From UBA1351 sp964563505 (lineage in GTDB: Bacteria > Bacillota > Clostridia > Lachnospirales > Vallitaleaceae), in contig CAZLXW010000055.1 in assembly GCA_964563505.1 (NCBI GenBank), forward strand, positions 1 to 26,463: DNA of 26,463 nucleotides, read 5' to 3'. Below the pieces are notes generated by a model that searched no databases, was not told where the DNA came from, and was given only the letters and a program-made list of their open reading frames with translations. Below are positions 1 to 7,925 of the stretch, piece after piece (position 1 is the first letter of the stretch; each line of letters starts with the position of its first letter). The position numbers and the translations under genes are program-made.

Positions 1-34
1 GACACCATTTTATTATACTAGGAATTATAAACTT

Positions 35-1255
35 TTACAATGCATTGATTTCTTCTATTAAACAATCAAGATTCCCCTCAATATGGCTATAATCGTCCTG
101 ATTCGCTTCACCTTTAAACTGAAATGTTTCAACAAGATTCCACTTCATACGTGTACGTTCTATAATATCTTTCAATTCTTTGACGGTTCCGGGAACCCAC
201 CCATGGGAACCAAAACAATAGCTTAATCTATGGCTAATACGTTTGCGACCGATTTCTTCTAATGCGGCTGCGACCGGTGGAAACATATTATATTCATATG
301 TCGGTGCAGCAACGATAATGGTTGCTGATGCAAGCGCTGACGTTAATACTTGCCCCAAGGAAGTCTCCGGAACTCGATGTGAATGGACTGTTAAGCCTTT
401 ATCTGTCAAGTATTTTTCTACATGATAAACAGCTTTTTCGGTCATTCCATACATGGACCCCCACAAAATCATAACTTCATCTTTTTTACCGTAATGCAAA
501 CTATAGTCAATATAACGTTTATATGCACCGATGATTGTTTGTATATTTTTTCGCCAAATCAATCCGTGCCCTGGAGCAATGACTTCAACAGGTAATGCTT
601 CGGTCTTTTCAACCGCTTTTTTTACTTGTGAAGAAAACGTGGCCATGACATTTGAAAAATATCTTAGCCCTTCTTCTTCAAAGAAGGGATCTTCATCTGC
701 ATTAAAGTGATCATCAAATGTATGTCCGTCAAATATTCCAAAGGTTCCAAAAAGATCACATGGGAAAAGCGTTTTTGACTGCCTGTCAAATGTCATCATT
801 GTCTCTGGCCAATGCACATTGGGAACTTCAGAAAATTCTAAAACACGTCCATTACCAAGATCTAAGGAATCTCCATCTTTAACCACTGTTATATTTTCCT
901 CGTGCTGATAAAAATGCTCAAGTAATGCCGCTGCTTTTTGGGTACAGACGATTTTAAAATCTTCCCTTATTTTTTTGAAATCTTCAATCCATCCTGAATG
1001 ATCCGGTTCCATATGGTTTATGACTAAATAATCGATGTCTTCCGGATTAATATCGATGTCATTAAGCATCTTAATCAGCGTTTCCGGAACACCATCCCAT
1101 CCACAAACACCATCAATAATGGCTGTTTTTTCACCTTTAACAATATAGGAATTCACTGTTACACCTTTTGGGATTTCCCATATACCTTCAAATAAAATAT
1201 CTTCAACAGCAACCGATAATTGGTAAATGCCGTTACTAACTTCAACTGGTTTCAT
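35..1255 (-). CDS. fprA: Flavodiiron protein (FprA-type O2/NO reductase)
   Basis: Two-domain (class A) flavodiiron protein of 406 residues. It reduces O2 to water (or NO to N2O) in the cytoplasm of anaerobes with electrons from rubredoxin or a similar donor. Residues 1-250 form a metallo-beta-lactamase-like domain with the diiron ligands visible: HMEPDH at 81-86 (H81, E83, D85, H86), H148, D167 and H230. From about 260 a flavodoxin-like FMN domain follows, with the phosphate-binding loop near 264-272 (GSMYGMTEK), then APTYEYN and FGSHGW. There is no rubredoxin extension, so the donor must be separate. The ATG follows a GGAGAG ribosome-binding site by 7 nt. The gene is single and divergent from rplY, with its own promoter and a PerR-like palindrome just downstream of the -10. 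The family call is firm; whether it prefers O2 or NO cannot be told from sequence. Confidence 0.95.
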   Translation of the reverse strand: MKPVEVSNGIYQLSVAVEDILFEGIWEIPKGVTVNSYIVKGEKTAIIDGVCGWDGVPETLIKMLNDIDINPEDIDYLVINHMEPDHSGWIEDFKKIREDFKIVCTQKAAALLEHFYQHEENITVVKDGDSLDLGNGRVLEFSEVPNVHWPETMMTFDRQSKTLFPCDLFGTFGIFDGHTFDDHFNADEDPFFEEEGLRYFSNVMATFSSQVKKAVEKTEALPVEVIAPGHGLIWRKNIQTIIGAYKRYIDYSLHYGKKDEVMILWGSMYGMTEKAVYHVEKYLTDKGLTVHSHRVPETSLGQVLTSALASATIIVAAPTYEYNMFPPVAAALEEIGRKRISHRLSYCFGSHGWVPGTVKELKDIIERTRMKWNLVETFQFKGEANQDDYSHIEGNLDCLIEEINAL

Positions 1256-1293
1256 ATATATCTCTCCATTTCAATTTACTTCATTATTTTAAA

Positions 1294-1308
1294 TAATAAT
1301 GATTATTA
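1294..1308. promoter_or_regulatory. PerR/Fur-like operator at the fprA promoter
   Basis: TAATAATGATTATTA is a perfect 7-1-7 inverted repeat. It matches the Bacillus-type PerR box TTATAATNATTATAA except at positions 2 and 14. It starts 5 nt downstream of the fprA -10 and covers the predicted transcription start, a usual repressor position. PerR control of fprA genes is established in Clostridium acetobutylicum; the assignment here is inference from the motif, since no regulator gene is in the window. Confidence 0.6.
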
Positions 1309-1313
1309 ACTGT

Positions 1314-1342
1314 ATTATAGCTTATTTAATCTATAAATTCAA
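1314..1342 (-). promoter_or_regulatory. Promoter of fprA
   Basis: On the minus strand TTGAAT (1337-1342) and TATAAT (1314-1319) are separated by exactly 17 bp. This is a good vegetative-sigma promoter about 60 nt upstream of the fprA ATG, with the palindrome at 1294-1308 immediately downstream. Confidence 0.75.
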
Positions 1343-1360
1343 GGTTATGACGAAGAAAAT

Positions 1361-1388
1361 TTGACATTCGACCATATAATGATATAAT
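1361..1388 (+). promoter_or_regulatory. Promoter of rplY/ctc
   Basis: TTGACA (1361-1366) and TATAAT (1383-1388) are separated by 16 bp, leaving a leader of about 55 nt before the ATG at 1452. It is divergent from, and about 20 bp away from, the fprA -35. It looks like a vegetative-sigma promoter, not the sigma-B type that drives ctc in Bacillus subtilis. Confidence 0.75.
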
Positions 1389-1451
1389 ATACTGAGCGAT
1401 AAAAACGAATATAGCTAAGATATCTATATTCGCTACCATAAGGAGGTTTAT

Positions 1452-2069
1452 ATGCCAGTATTAAAAAGTGAAAAACGCGACGAAAAACTGAACGGCAAAC
1501 AACTTAGAAAAAACGGAACTATTCCTGCCATTCTATACGGAAAGAACTTAGAAAGTCCAGTTAAACTACAATTAAGCGAAAGTGATGCAATGCACTTTCT
1601 AAGAACAAACTCTGTCGGTGCACAGGTACAGTTAACTGTTAATGGCGAAGAACAATTAGCCATGTTAAAAGACGTTTCCCGTACAGTACTTACAAACAAA
1701 ATTGAACACATTGATTTCCAAGCACTTACAGCAGGTGAGAAAGTTAAAGTTAGTGCACACATTAACTTCTTGAACCGTGAAAAAACACCGGTTGATTCTG
1801 TTATCAGTGAATACTTACAAGAAATCGAATACGAATCATTACCACAAGATCTAGTCGATCATATTGATGTCGATTTAGCCGGATTACAAATCGGTGATTC
1901 TATCCAAGTAAAAGATTTGGATATGTCCAAAAGTGAGAGTTACCATGTTATCACTCCTGAAGATTCAACAATTGTTGTTCTATCTGAAGCGAGAGAAGAA
2001 GTTATTGAAGACGAAGACGATGATGTTGATGCTGAAGTACCTGTTATCGGTGCTGAAGACGAAGAATAA
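1452..2069 (+). CDS. rplY: 50S ribosomal protein L25, long CTC/TL5 form
   Basis: 205-residue protein of the bL25 family that binds 5S rRNA in the large subunit. Residues 1 to about 95 are the L25 domain: the N-terminal SEKR...GKQLRKNGTIPAILYGK segment is characteristic, and KIEHIDFQ sits near 80-90. Residues about 98-185 form the extra beta domain of the long CTC/TL5 version. The tail from about 188 is strongly acidic, which is common in long Gram-positive L25 proteins. An AAGGAGG ribosome-binding site lies 7 nt before the ATG. The gene stands alone with its own promoter and terminator. In B. subtilis ctc is a general stress gene, so its pairing with a divergent oxygen-detoxification gene fits, but no stress-specific promoter is visible here. 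Confidence 0.93.
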   Translation: MPVLKSEKRDEKLNGKQLRKNGTIPAILYGKNLESPVKLQLSESDAMHFLRTNSVGAQVQLTVNGEEQLAMLKDVSRTVLTNKIEHIDFQALTAGEKVKVSAHINFLNREKTPVDSVISEYLQEIEYESLPQDLVDHIDVDLAGLQIGDSIQVKDLDMSKSESYHVITPEDSTIVVLSEAREEVIEDEDDDVDAEVPVIGAEDEE

Positions 2070-2082
2070 TTTCATTTCAAAC

Positions 2083-2114
2083 AAAAAACAGCTGATTTTA
2101 ATCAGCTGTTTTTT
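2083..2114. terminator. Bidirectional terminator between rplY and the GH4 gene
   Basis: A 14-bp perfect stem (2083-2096 with 2101-2114) closes a 4-nt loop, with A runs on one side and T runs on the other, so it works on both strands. On the minus strand the stop codon of the GH4 gene (2098-2100) lies in the loop and the last codons form one arm. Confidence 0.9.
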
Positions 2115-3549
2115 TCTCTTCTGCTATTTCGTCGATGCTCTTGATTTTAAGACGTGCTACACCTTTATAATCTTTTCGTGTGGGTATGAGCGCTTTGTTT
2201 TGCATTCGTTTTTTAGCCTCACCAATCGCTTTATCATACTGGGGAAGCCATTGCTCTTCTTCAATAAGCATTTCATCCGTCATTTGCCATATCTCCGGCG
2301 GATTACATACAGCTCCTACTAAAGGATCCATCATCATGGCTTGTCTTAATAATTGATCATCTCCATGAACGGCGGCTTCTACTGCCATGCGTTGCACCGA
2401 AATACTGGCATTACATACAGCTGCACAACCAAGCGGTAAATCGCCTACAATTGGAATATTAATGCCATTTGCGTCCACATATCCAGGCACTTCAACAATT
2501 GCATCTGTCGGTAAATTTGTTATGGTTCCATGATTAACCACATTAAAATGACCTCGATATACACGGCCGGTTTCTAGACCTTCAATAATATAGGAACCAT
2601 GTTCTTCAGACCGTGTCGTATAATCATATACTTCCGGTTCGCCTGTCATCCAATTCGGAAAATCTGTTTCAAACCAATTGCGCCCTTCTGTACATACCCG
2701 AAGATATCCTCCGGTCTCCCCATTAATCCAATCACTTAAATCAATCCAATCCATAATTTCATCATCACGTTTTCGATACCAGGGCACATATTCACTGAGG
2801 TGTCCATTTGATTCTGTACTGTAATATCCAAATCGACGTAGCATATCAATACGTACTTTCTCAGTTTTACTATATTCTTCATGAGATTCAAATGCCTCAA
2901 GAAGCTTTCCTGTCATGTCTTCCCCTTTATATCGAACTTGAATATACCACGTTTGATGATTAATTCCTGCACAAATAATATCTAGCTCTGATTTTTTTAC
3001 ACCTAAAACATTAGCAATTTGTTGGTGTCCATGTTGTACGCCGTGGCATAGTCCTATTGTCTTCACTTTACCATATTTATTACATGCCCAAGTAATCATC
3101 GCGTTCGGATTTGCGTAATTTAACATGATGCAGTTCGGATTTGAAACTTCCCGTATATCTTTACAAAACTCTAATATTGCAGGTATGCCTCTTTGTCCAT
3201 ACATAATTCCACCTGCACATAATGTATCGCCGACACATTGATCAACACCATAACGCAGAGGTACATCAACATCTTTTTCAAATGCTTCTAAGCCACCAAT
3301 TCGAACAACATTAACAACATAATCCGCTTTTTCTAAGGCTTTACGTCGATCTATTGTGGATTGAATACGAATAGTAAGATGATTCGCATCGATATCCCGC
3401 TGACATAATTGTGTAACCATTTCTAAATTATGTGCGTTAATATCTGTGAAAGCGATTTGCGTATCTTGTAACTCCTCTACGGACAAAATATCTTTAAGTA
3501 ATTTCCGTGTAAATCCAATACTGCCGGCCCCAATAAATGTAATTTTCAC
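2098..3549 (-). CDS. Family GH4 glycosidase, probable alpha-galactosidase (MelA-like)
   Basis: Cytoplasmic NAD- and Mn-dependent glycosidase of family GH4, 483 residues from the chosen start. GH4 enzymes act by oxidation at C3, elimination and re-addition. The Rossmann loop is at 6-12 (IGAGSIG). LNYANPNAM is near 143-151, metal-binding Cys168-His169 lie in GLCHGVQ, and a second metal ligand, His198, lies in AGINH. GHLSEYVPWYRKR resembles MelA alpha-galactosidases. The substrate is uncertain: MelA proteins are usually near 430-450 residues, and alpha-glucosidase or alpha-galacturonidase members also occur. I chose the GTG at 3547-3549 because GGAGG lies 7 nt upstream and the protein then begins MKITFIGAG, as the family does. 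It lies 105 nt downstream of an AraC-type regulator, a common partner of sugar-use genes. No strong promoter is seen in that gap, which would suit an activator-dependent promoter or readthrough. Confidence 0.8.
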   Translation of the reverse strand: MKITFIGAGSIGFTRKLLKDILSVEELQDTQIAFTDINAHNLEMVTQLCQRDIDANHLTIRIQSTIDRRKALEKADYVVNVVRIGGLEAFEKDVDVPLRYGVDQCVGDTLCAGGIMYGQRGIPAILEFCKDIREVSNPNCIMLNYANPNAMITWACNKYGKVKTIGLCHGVQHGHQQIANVLGVKKSELDIICAGINHQTWYIQVRYKGEDMTGKLLEAFESHEEYSKTEKVRIDMLRRFGYYSTESNGHLSEYVPWYRKRDDEIMDWIDLSDWINGETGGYLRVCTEGRNWFETDFPNWMTGEPEVYDYTTRSEEHGSYIIEGLETGRVYRGHFNVVNHGTITNLPTDAIVEVPGYVDANGINIPIVGDLPLGCAAVCNASISVQRMAVEAAVHGDDQLLRQAMMMDPLVGAVCNPPEIWQMTDEMLIEEEQWLPQYDKAIGEAKKRMQNKALIPTRKDYKGVARLKIKSIDEIAEEKKTAD

Positions 3550-3654
3550 ACTATAACCTCCATTCAAGTCTTTATTTTCAGTTTCAGTTTTAGTGTATAA
3601 CACCTAAGCCATAAAGGTTATAAAAATTATTGGAACCCCTGTAATATAGGTATA

Positions 3655-4548
3655 CTATTCTGACATTTCATGCCCATGACGTTTACCTTTTGATTTACGA
3701 TAAGCCCCCGGCGTCGTAGAATACCTGTCTTTAAATAGTTTGATAAAATACTGTCGACTATTCAATCCAATCATATCAGATATTTCCATCATTGTATAAT
3801 CCGTTTCAATTAAAAACATTGCCGCTTTTTCTAACCGAAAGCGATTCAAATATTCAATTATGGTTAAGTCCATCTGTTCTTTAAACAAGCGTTGCAGATA
3901 ATTTTCATTTAAATTAACATGTCGTGCTAACTGAACAATCTTTATATCTTCGTCATAGTGCTGGTGTAAATATTCTACAGCTTTATATACATGAGATTCA
4001 CTCCCATTCTTTGCATAGGCAATCGTATCTTTCCATAAATATGCAATATCAATTAACAGTTGAAAATGCAATAATTGAATGTAGAGAGATTTTTTTCGAT
4101 AACTACAATCTAAATAGTAGATTAATTTCTTTAATGTGGAATAAACCATGTCTGTATCATGCAAAACACTATATGAAAATTCATGTTCAAAAAAATCCAA
4201 TAAATCGGCTTCTTCAATGAGAATATGTTTTAAGTCAAGCGGACTATCTAAATCGTGAACAAAGCCAAACTCAAGATTCAGCATCCGGCAACTTCTGTTT
4301 TTAGGTACAAGTAAACGATGTGATACATTCGCATCAATCAAAATAAACTGTCCTTTTGTTAATCCAACGCGCTTATTTTCGATTTCTATATGACATTTTC
4401 CTGCAATGACATACATGACTTCAATGCTAGAATGACTATGTAATGATGGCATTTGATATCCTTGCCAGGTCTTGTAATAATATGCTTTTGTTGATAGAAC
4501 ATAATTCGACTCTTTCCATCGTGAATTAAATAAGCTATTTTTGTCCAT
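3655..4548 (-). CDS. AraC-family transcriptional regulator with cupin sensor domain
   Basis: 297 residues. The N-terminal part (about 30-110) is an AraC-type cupin domain with HSHSSIEVMYVIAGKCHIEI and an ...FILIDANVSHRL strand, likely binding a sugar or other small ligand. The C-terminal part (about 190-290) holds two helix-turn-helix units: LARHVNLNENYLQRLFKEQ, then MEISDMIGLNSRQYFIKLFKDRY ending in TTPGAYRK, the classic AraC signature. GAGG lies just upstream of the ATG. It sits between a GH4 glycosidase gene downstream and an ABC exporter operon upstream, only 17 nt after the ATPase stop codon. The GH4 gene is the likelier target, by analogy with other AraC-GH4 pairs; transcription from the exporter promoter is possible and would be unusual. 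Confidence 0.9.
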   Translation of the reverse strand: MDKNSLFNSRWKESNYVLSTKAYYYKTWQGYQMPSLHSHSSIEVMYVIAGKCHIEIENKRVGLTKGQFILIDANVSHRLLVPKNRSCRMLNLEFGFVHDLDSPLDLKHILIEEADLLDFFEHEFSYSVLHDTDMVYSTLKKLIYYLDCSYRKKSLYIQLLHFQLLIDIAYLWKDTIAYAKNGSESHVYKAVEYLHQHYDEDIKIVQLARHVNLNENYLQRLFKEQMDLTIIEYLNRFRLEKAAMFLIETDYTMMEISDMIGLNSRQYFIKLFKDRYSTTPGAYRKSKGKRHGHEMSE

Positions 4549-4565
4549 AAGTACCTCGTCATTTA

Positions 4566-5354
4566 TTATAATAGATGATGTTCATTCTTATGCGCACGTC
4601 CACAATACTTGCAATAACGCGGCGCAACCTGTTCAAATGCTGCATCATCGGATAAATCTTTATTGCTGTAATCTCGACTAATATGTCCATCGGTCAACTC
4701 AATAACTCGATCTGTTTTTGCAGCAATATGATCATTATGGGTAACTATAATAAGGGTTGTTCCAAACTCTTTATTGATCTCACGAAACAATCCATATACT
4801 TGTTCTGTTGATTCTGTATCCAGATTACCTGTTGGTTCATCACCAAGCAATATAGCCGGCTCATTGATTAATGCCCTCGCTATGGCTACACGCTGTTGTT
4901 GCCCACCAGATAAATTCGTTGCTTTATTATTCATAAATTTTGATAAACCGACCAAATCCAACAATTCTTTTGCTCGATCAGCACGTTTATTATGGCTTTT
5001 GCCGGCTTTAATCCATGTTGGAATTAAGACATTTTCTAAAGCTGTAAATTCAGGTAATAAATGGTGAAACTGAAAAATAAAGCCTAAATTTTCATTTCGA
5101 AAAATCGCAAGTTCATCTTCATTCATTTGTCCGAATTCAATCCCGTTAAATATAATCTCACCACCCGTTGGTTGGTCTAAAGCACCTAAAACATTTAACA
5201 AGGTTGATTTTCCAGACCCGGAATAACCAATAATACTTGTAAATTCTCCCTCAGCTATAGAAAAATTAAGTTCATGCAATACTTTGGTTCGAATGACTGT
5301 TCCATAAACTTTTGATAAATCTTTCGCTTGTAATAAAACATTTTGTTCATCCAT
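4566..5354 (-). CDS. ABC transporter ATPase, MacB/LolD type, with Cys/His tail
   Basis: 262-residue nucleotide-binding subunit that powers the adjacent FtsX-fold permease. Walker A is at 43-51 (GYSGSGKST), Q-loop Gln95, signature LSGGQ at 148-152, Walker B ILLGDE at 168-173, followed by PTGNLD, and H-loop His206. FIFQFHHLLPEFTALENV is typical of the MacB/LolD/FtsE group. The first 225 residues are standard. The last 15 form an added tail with Cys248, Cys251, His255, His259 and His260, arranged like a small zinc or metal site. The start codon overlaps the permease stop by 8 nt, so translation is coupled. The transport substrate is unknown; relatives export peptides, antibiotics or lipids by the mechanotransmission mechanism. 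Confidence 0.93.
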   Translation of the reverse strand: MDEQNVLLQAKDLSKVYGTVIRTKVLHELNFSIAEGEFTSIIGYSGSGKSTLLNVLGALDQPTGGEIIFNGIEFGQMNEDELAIFRNENLGFIFQFHHLLPEFTALENVLIPTWIKAGKSHNKRADRAKELLDLVGLSKFMNNKATNLSGGQQQRVAIARALINEPAILLGDEPTGNLDTESTEQVYGLFREINKEFGTTLIIVTHNDHIAAKTDRVIELTDGHISRDYSNKDLSDDAAFEQVAPRYCKYCGRAHKNEHHLL

Positions 5355-6507
5355 TTCGAATCACCTCCACTGCATTTAATCGTGCCGTTTTTCTGGCTGG
5401 AATAGCTGCTGCTATGGTACTTGAAATCACCGCAATGCCTCCAATAATAAGTATACTTGTAAACTCTATTGAAAGTGGGAATAAAGGAACACCTGTACCA
5501 ATAGACGTTCCATACAAGAAGCCATAAATAAGAACCATTCCAAATCCGGCACCTAGAAGGGCTCCTAAAAATCCAAGTAAGGCTCCTTGCAATAAGAAAA
5601 TACGACTTGCATGTTTATTTTTGGTTCCCATAGCTTTTAGTATTCCCAGTTGTTTTGATTTTTGTACAACCGAGACAGCTAAAACACTAGCTATACCTAA
5701 GGTAATCGCCAACAGAACAAATACCTGTATCATAATGGATGAAGAACTTTGGCTTCTAAGGGCCGATAATAGGGAACTGTTACTTTGAATCCAGTTATCT
5801 ACACGAACATTAACCAATCGTCCATCAAGTTCTTCCGCAATAATCTCTGCATCAAAGATTTCATCGATTTGCATTTCAATTTTAGAAATCTTATTTCCTA
5901 AACCTAATATTTTTTGGGCTTGTTTAATGTCCAAAATGACCCATGTATTATTACTTGCCGAATTCCCTAAATCAAAAATTCCGGCAATCGAATAATTTTG
6001 AACAATACCATTAGGTAGCGATAGTCGTATAACATCTTCTGTTGATATCGAATATTCATCAGCAATTCCTCGGCCTATTAATACTTGATTTCCACTCAAG
6101 GAAGTCAGTCTGACGTCTAATCGATTAATAATATTGTAAATTTCATCTGCCTGGTCTAATTCAATACCTTTCAACTGAATCGGAACCGCTTCAGCGTTAG
6201 TAATAATAAAACCATTCCCCTCGACAAGGGGTGAAATGGCTGCAATATCCTCCCGACTGCCGATGATTTCTATCATACTGTCCCACTCTAATAAATTCGT
6301 CGCCGTATCAAAATCCGATTTTCCTTCAATCCATATGTGCGAACTGTTTCCAACCGTCTGATTGACCAGATCTTCTTGCAAACCAGTGATTAATGTGTTC
6401 AAAAAAACTTGTACAGCCACTCCAACAGCAATTCCTAATAAAATGAACACTGTTTGACCACGCCCTTCTTTTAAAAACCGTAATGCCACCTTGAGTTCAA
6501 ATAGCAT
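5347..6507 (-). CDS. ABC transporter permease, MacB/FtsX family
   Basis: 386-residue membrane subunit with the MacB topology. TM1 is at about 17-40, followed by a large extracytoplasmic periplasmic-core-like domain (about 41-250). TM2 (about 258-281), TM3 (about 305-332) and TM4 (about 350-371) follow. The cytoplasmic loop GILKAMGTKNKHASRIFLLQG and the end PARKTARLNAVEVIRNG are hallmarks of the FtsX fold. It shares one base with the preceding adaptor gene (TGATG) and overlaps the following ATPase gene by 8 nt, so the three are one translational unit. Together they resemble the three-part MacA-MacB type or YknXYZ-type exporters of Gram-positive bacteria. The family is clear, the substrate is not. 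Confidence 0.92.
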   Translation of the reverse strand: MLFELKVALRFLKEGRGQTVFILLGIAVGVAVQVFLNTLITGLQEDLVNQTVGNSSHIWIEGKSDFDTATNLLEWDSMIEIIGSREDIAAISPLVEGNGFIITNAEAVPIQLKGIELDQADEIYNIINRLDVRLTSLSGNQVLIGRGIADEYSISTEDVIRLSLPNGIVQNYSIAGIFDLGNSASNNTWVILDIKQAQKILGLGNKISKIEMQIDEIFDAEIIAEELDGRLVNVRVDNWIQSNSSLLSALRSQSSSSIMIQVFVLLAITLGIASVLAVSVVQKSKQLGILKAMGTKNKHASRIFLLQGALLGFLGALLGAGFGMVLIYGFLYGTSIGTGVPLFPLSIEFTSILIIGGIAVISSTIAAAIPARKTARLNAVEVIRNG

Positions 6508-7760
6508 CAGTCATCAACTCTTTTCTCTATGTCAGTCATCATTGCTTCTATTTTCACAATATCACCAGGTACAAGGTCTTTGGGTTCGATAATTACTTCA
6601 CCGGCGTCTAATCCGTCAAGTACATAGATCATTTGTTTATTTTGATTTTGAATAATAATCGATCTTGAAAATACCACACCCTCATTATCAACCATGAGGA
6701 CGGCGGTATCCTCTTTATTGTAAATATATTCTCCAGGAACAAGTACAACATCATCATATTCAACAGTTGTAACATCGACTTTTACTGACATATTTCGGAT
6801 AAAAGCATCTTTACCTTCAGCAATTTCAATCTTCACACTAATAGTTCCTGTATCACGATTAATGCTCGGATTAAATTCCACAATCTCTCCTTGATACTGA
6901 TTATCCGGGTAGGATTCTGCCGTTAAAACAGCTGTTTGGCCCAATTGAACTTTTCCAATATATTTTTCATCAATATCTACCCAAACAACTTTCTGATCGA
7001 CCGATCCGATTTTTATTAATTCTTGTGCAGATTGAATATAATCCCCCGAGTTCACGTATGTTTCTAGAACAATGGCATCATAAGGACTATAAACACTATA
7101 TTTATCAAGCTCCGTTTTTTGCTGGTCCAAATTCATCTTGGCAACATCAACAGATGCTTTTAATTCTTGGCTAGCAAAGGTCGGATTGTTCATCGCTTTT
7201 AGAGAGGCTTGTGCAACTTCAATAGTATTTTGGATTCGTTCTTCCTCATGTTTAAGTTCTTCCAGCTCAGATAAGGCAATAATACCTTCATTATATAATT
7301 CTTGCATTTTTTGAAGTTCCAATTCAAGTTGCCTTAAAGTCAGTTTATATCCTTCCATCTCCACTTCTTTGGTTTGTCGTTGTTCTTGCACATTTGTTGA
7401 GGATGCATTGTAGTTAACAAGGGAGTCTTTATATCTTGCTTCCGCTAAGGTTACACTACCTTCTAAGTCTTGATAAAGTTTTTTGGCATCAGAATCATCA
7501 AATTGAGCGATTATTTGTCCGACTTCTATTCGATCGCCTTCTTTCACATTCAATGTATGGATTCTTCCTGATATTTCTGCTTGAACAGTCGACTCCACCT
7601 CATATTCAACATATCCAATCGCGCTAACAACTTCTTCGTAGTTTCCTTTACCTATTGTATATCCTGCCACTTGCTTTGGTTTTTGTTGAAATATAAAAAA
7701 TATAATTCCACTAATGATAATAGCCACTATGATTAATCCAATGATGATTTTTCTTTTCAT
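6507..7760 (-). CDS. Efflux adaptor (HlyD/MacA-like membrane fusion protein)
   Basis: 417 residues with one N-terminal membrane anchor (about 4-25), the rest outside the membrane. First half of a biotinyl-lipoyl-like domain at about 54-93 (EISGRIHTLNVKEGDRIEVGQIIAQFDDSDAKK). A long alpha-helical hairpin rich in E, Q and K follows at about 95-215. The second lipoyl half is at about 222-257 (YSVYSPYDAIVLETYVNSGDYI), then a beta-barrel and a membrane-proximal domain. It is the first gene of the exporter operon. AAGGAGG lies just before the ATG, and a good promoter with an embedded palindrome lies about 45 nt further up. In a cell with no outer membrane such an adaptor probably assists substrate handover or gating by the permease. 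A role in resistance to antimicrobial compounds is inference from family only. Confidence 0.9.
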   Translation of the reverse strand: MKRKIIIGLIIVAIIISGIIFFIFQQKPKQVAGYTIGKGNYEEVVSAIGYVEYEVESTVQAEISGRIHTLNVKEGDRIEVGQIIAQFDDSDAKKLYQDLEGSVTLAEARYKDSLVNYNASSTNVQEQRQTKEVEMEGYKLTLRQLELELQKMQELYNEGIIALSELEELKHEEERIQNTIEVAQASLKAMNNPTFASQELKASVDVAKMNLDQQKTELDKYSVYSPYDAIVLETYVNSGDYIQSAQELIKIGSVDQKVVWVDIDEKYIGKVQLGQTAVLTAESYPDNQYQGEIVEFNPSINRDTGTISVKIEIAEGKDAFIRNMSVKVDVTTVEYDDVVLVPGEYIYNKEDTAVLMVDNEGVVFSRSIIIQNQNKQMIYVLDGLDAGEVIIEPKDLVPGDIVKIEAMMTDIEKRVDD

Positions 7761-7800
7761 AAATGTCCTCCTTATCCCTCAACGTCTCTTGATAAGACTC

Positions 7801-7830
7801 ATTATATCACTAATTGTGATATTTTGTAAA
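7801..7830 (-). promoter_or_regulatory. Promoter of the ABC exporter operon
   Basis: On the minus strand TTTACA (7825-7830) and TATAAT (7801-7806) are separated by 18 bp. The adaptor ATG is 40 nt further downstream. No other promoter of similar quality is visible before the AraC and GH4 genes. Confidence 0.7.
7804..7822. promoter_or_regulatory. Palindromic operator within the exporter promoter
   Basis: ATATCACTAATTGTGATAT (plus strand) is a perfect 7-5-7 inverted repeat that fills the spacer between -35 and -10 and overlaps the -10 by three bases. A bound protein there would block RNA polymerase, so it is a strong repressor-site candidate. I do not recognise the cognate family with confidence, and no GntR-, TetR-, PadR- or MarR-type gene is adjacent. 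Confidence 0.65.
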
Positions 7831-7861
7831 CCAATATTTTTTTTTACACTTAATCGCCTAC

Positions 7862-7897
7862 AAAAAAATTGCTGCACTCATTATGAAGTGCAACAAT
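7862..7897 (-). terminator. Terminator of the agmatine-putrescine operon
   Basis: Read on the minus strand, an 11-bp stem (7887-7897 with 7868-7878, one G-U pair in the RNA) encloses an 8-nt loop and is followed by seven U residues (7862-7868). It lies about 30 nt after the aguB stop. Confidence 0.85.
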
Positions 7898-7925
7898 CAA
7901 GCTCATTAATATATATTTTCATTAT

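Noticed and set aside
1375..1389. PerR-like site at the rplY promoter
   Set aside because: ATATAATGATATAAT matches only about 9 of 14 defined positions and looks like two overlapping TATAAT hexamers.
3550..3603. Earlier in-frame start for the GH4 protein
   Set aside because: The added 18 residues are not family-like and would run through the GGAGG site that serves the GTG at 3549.
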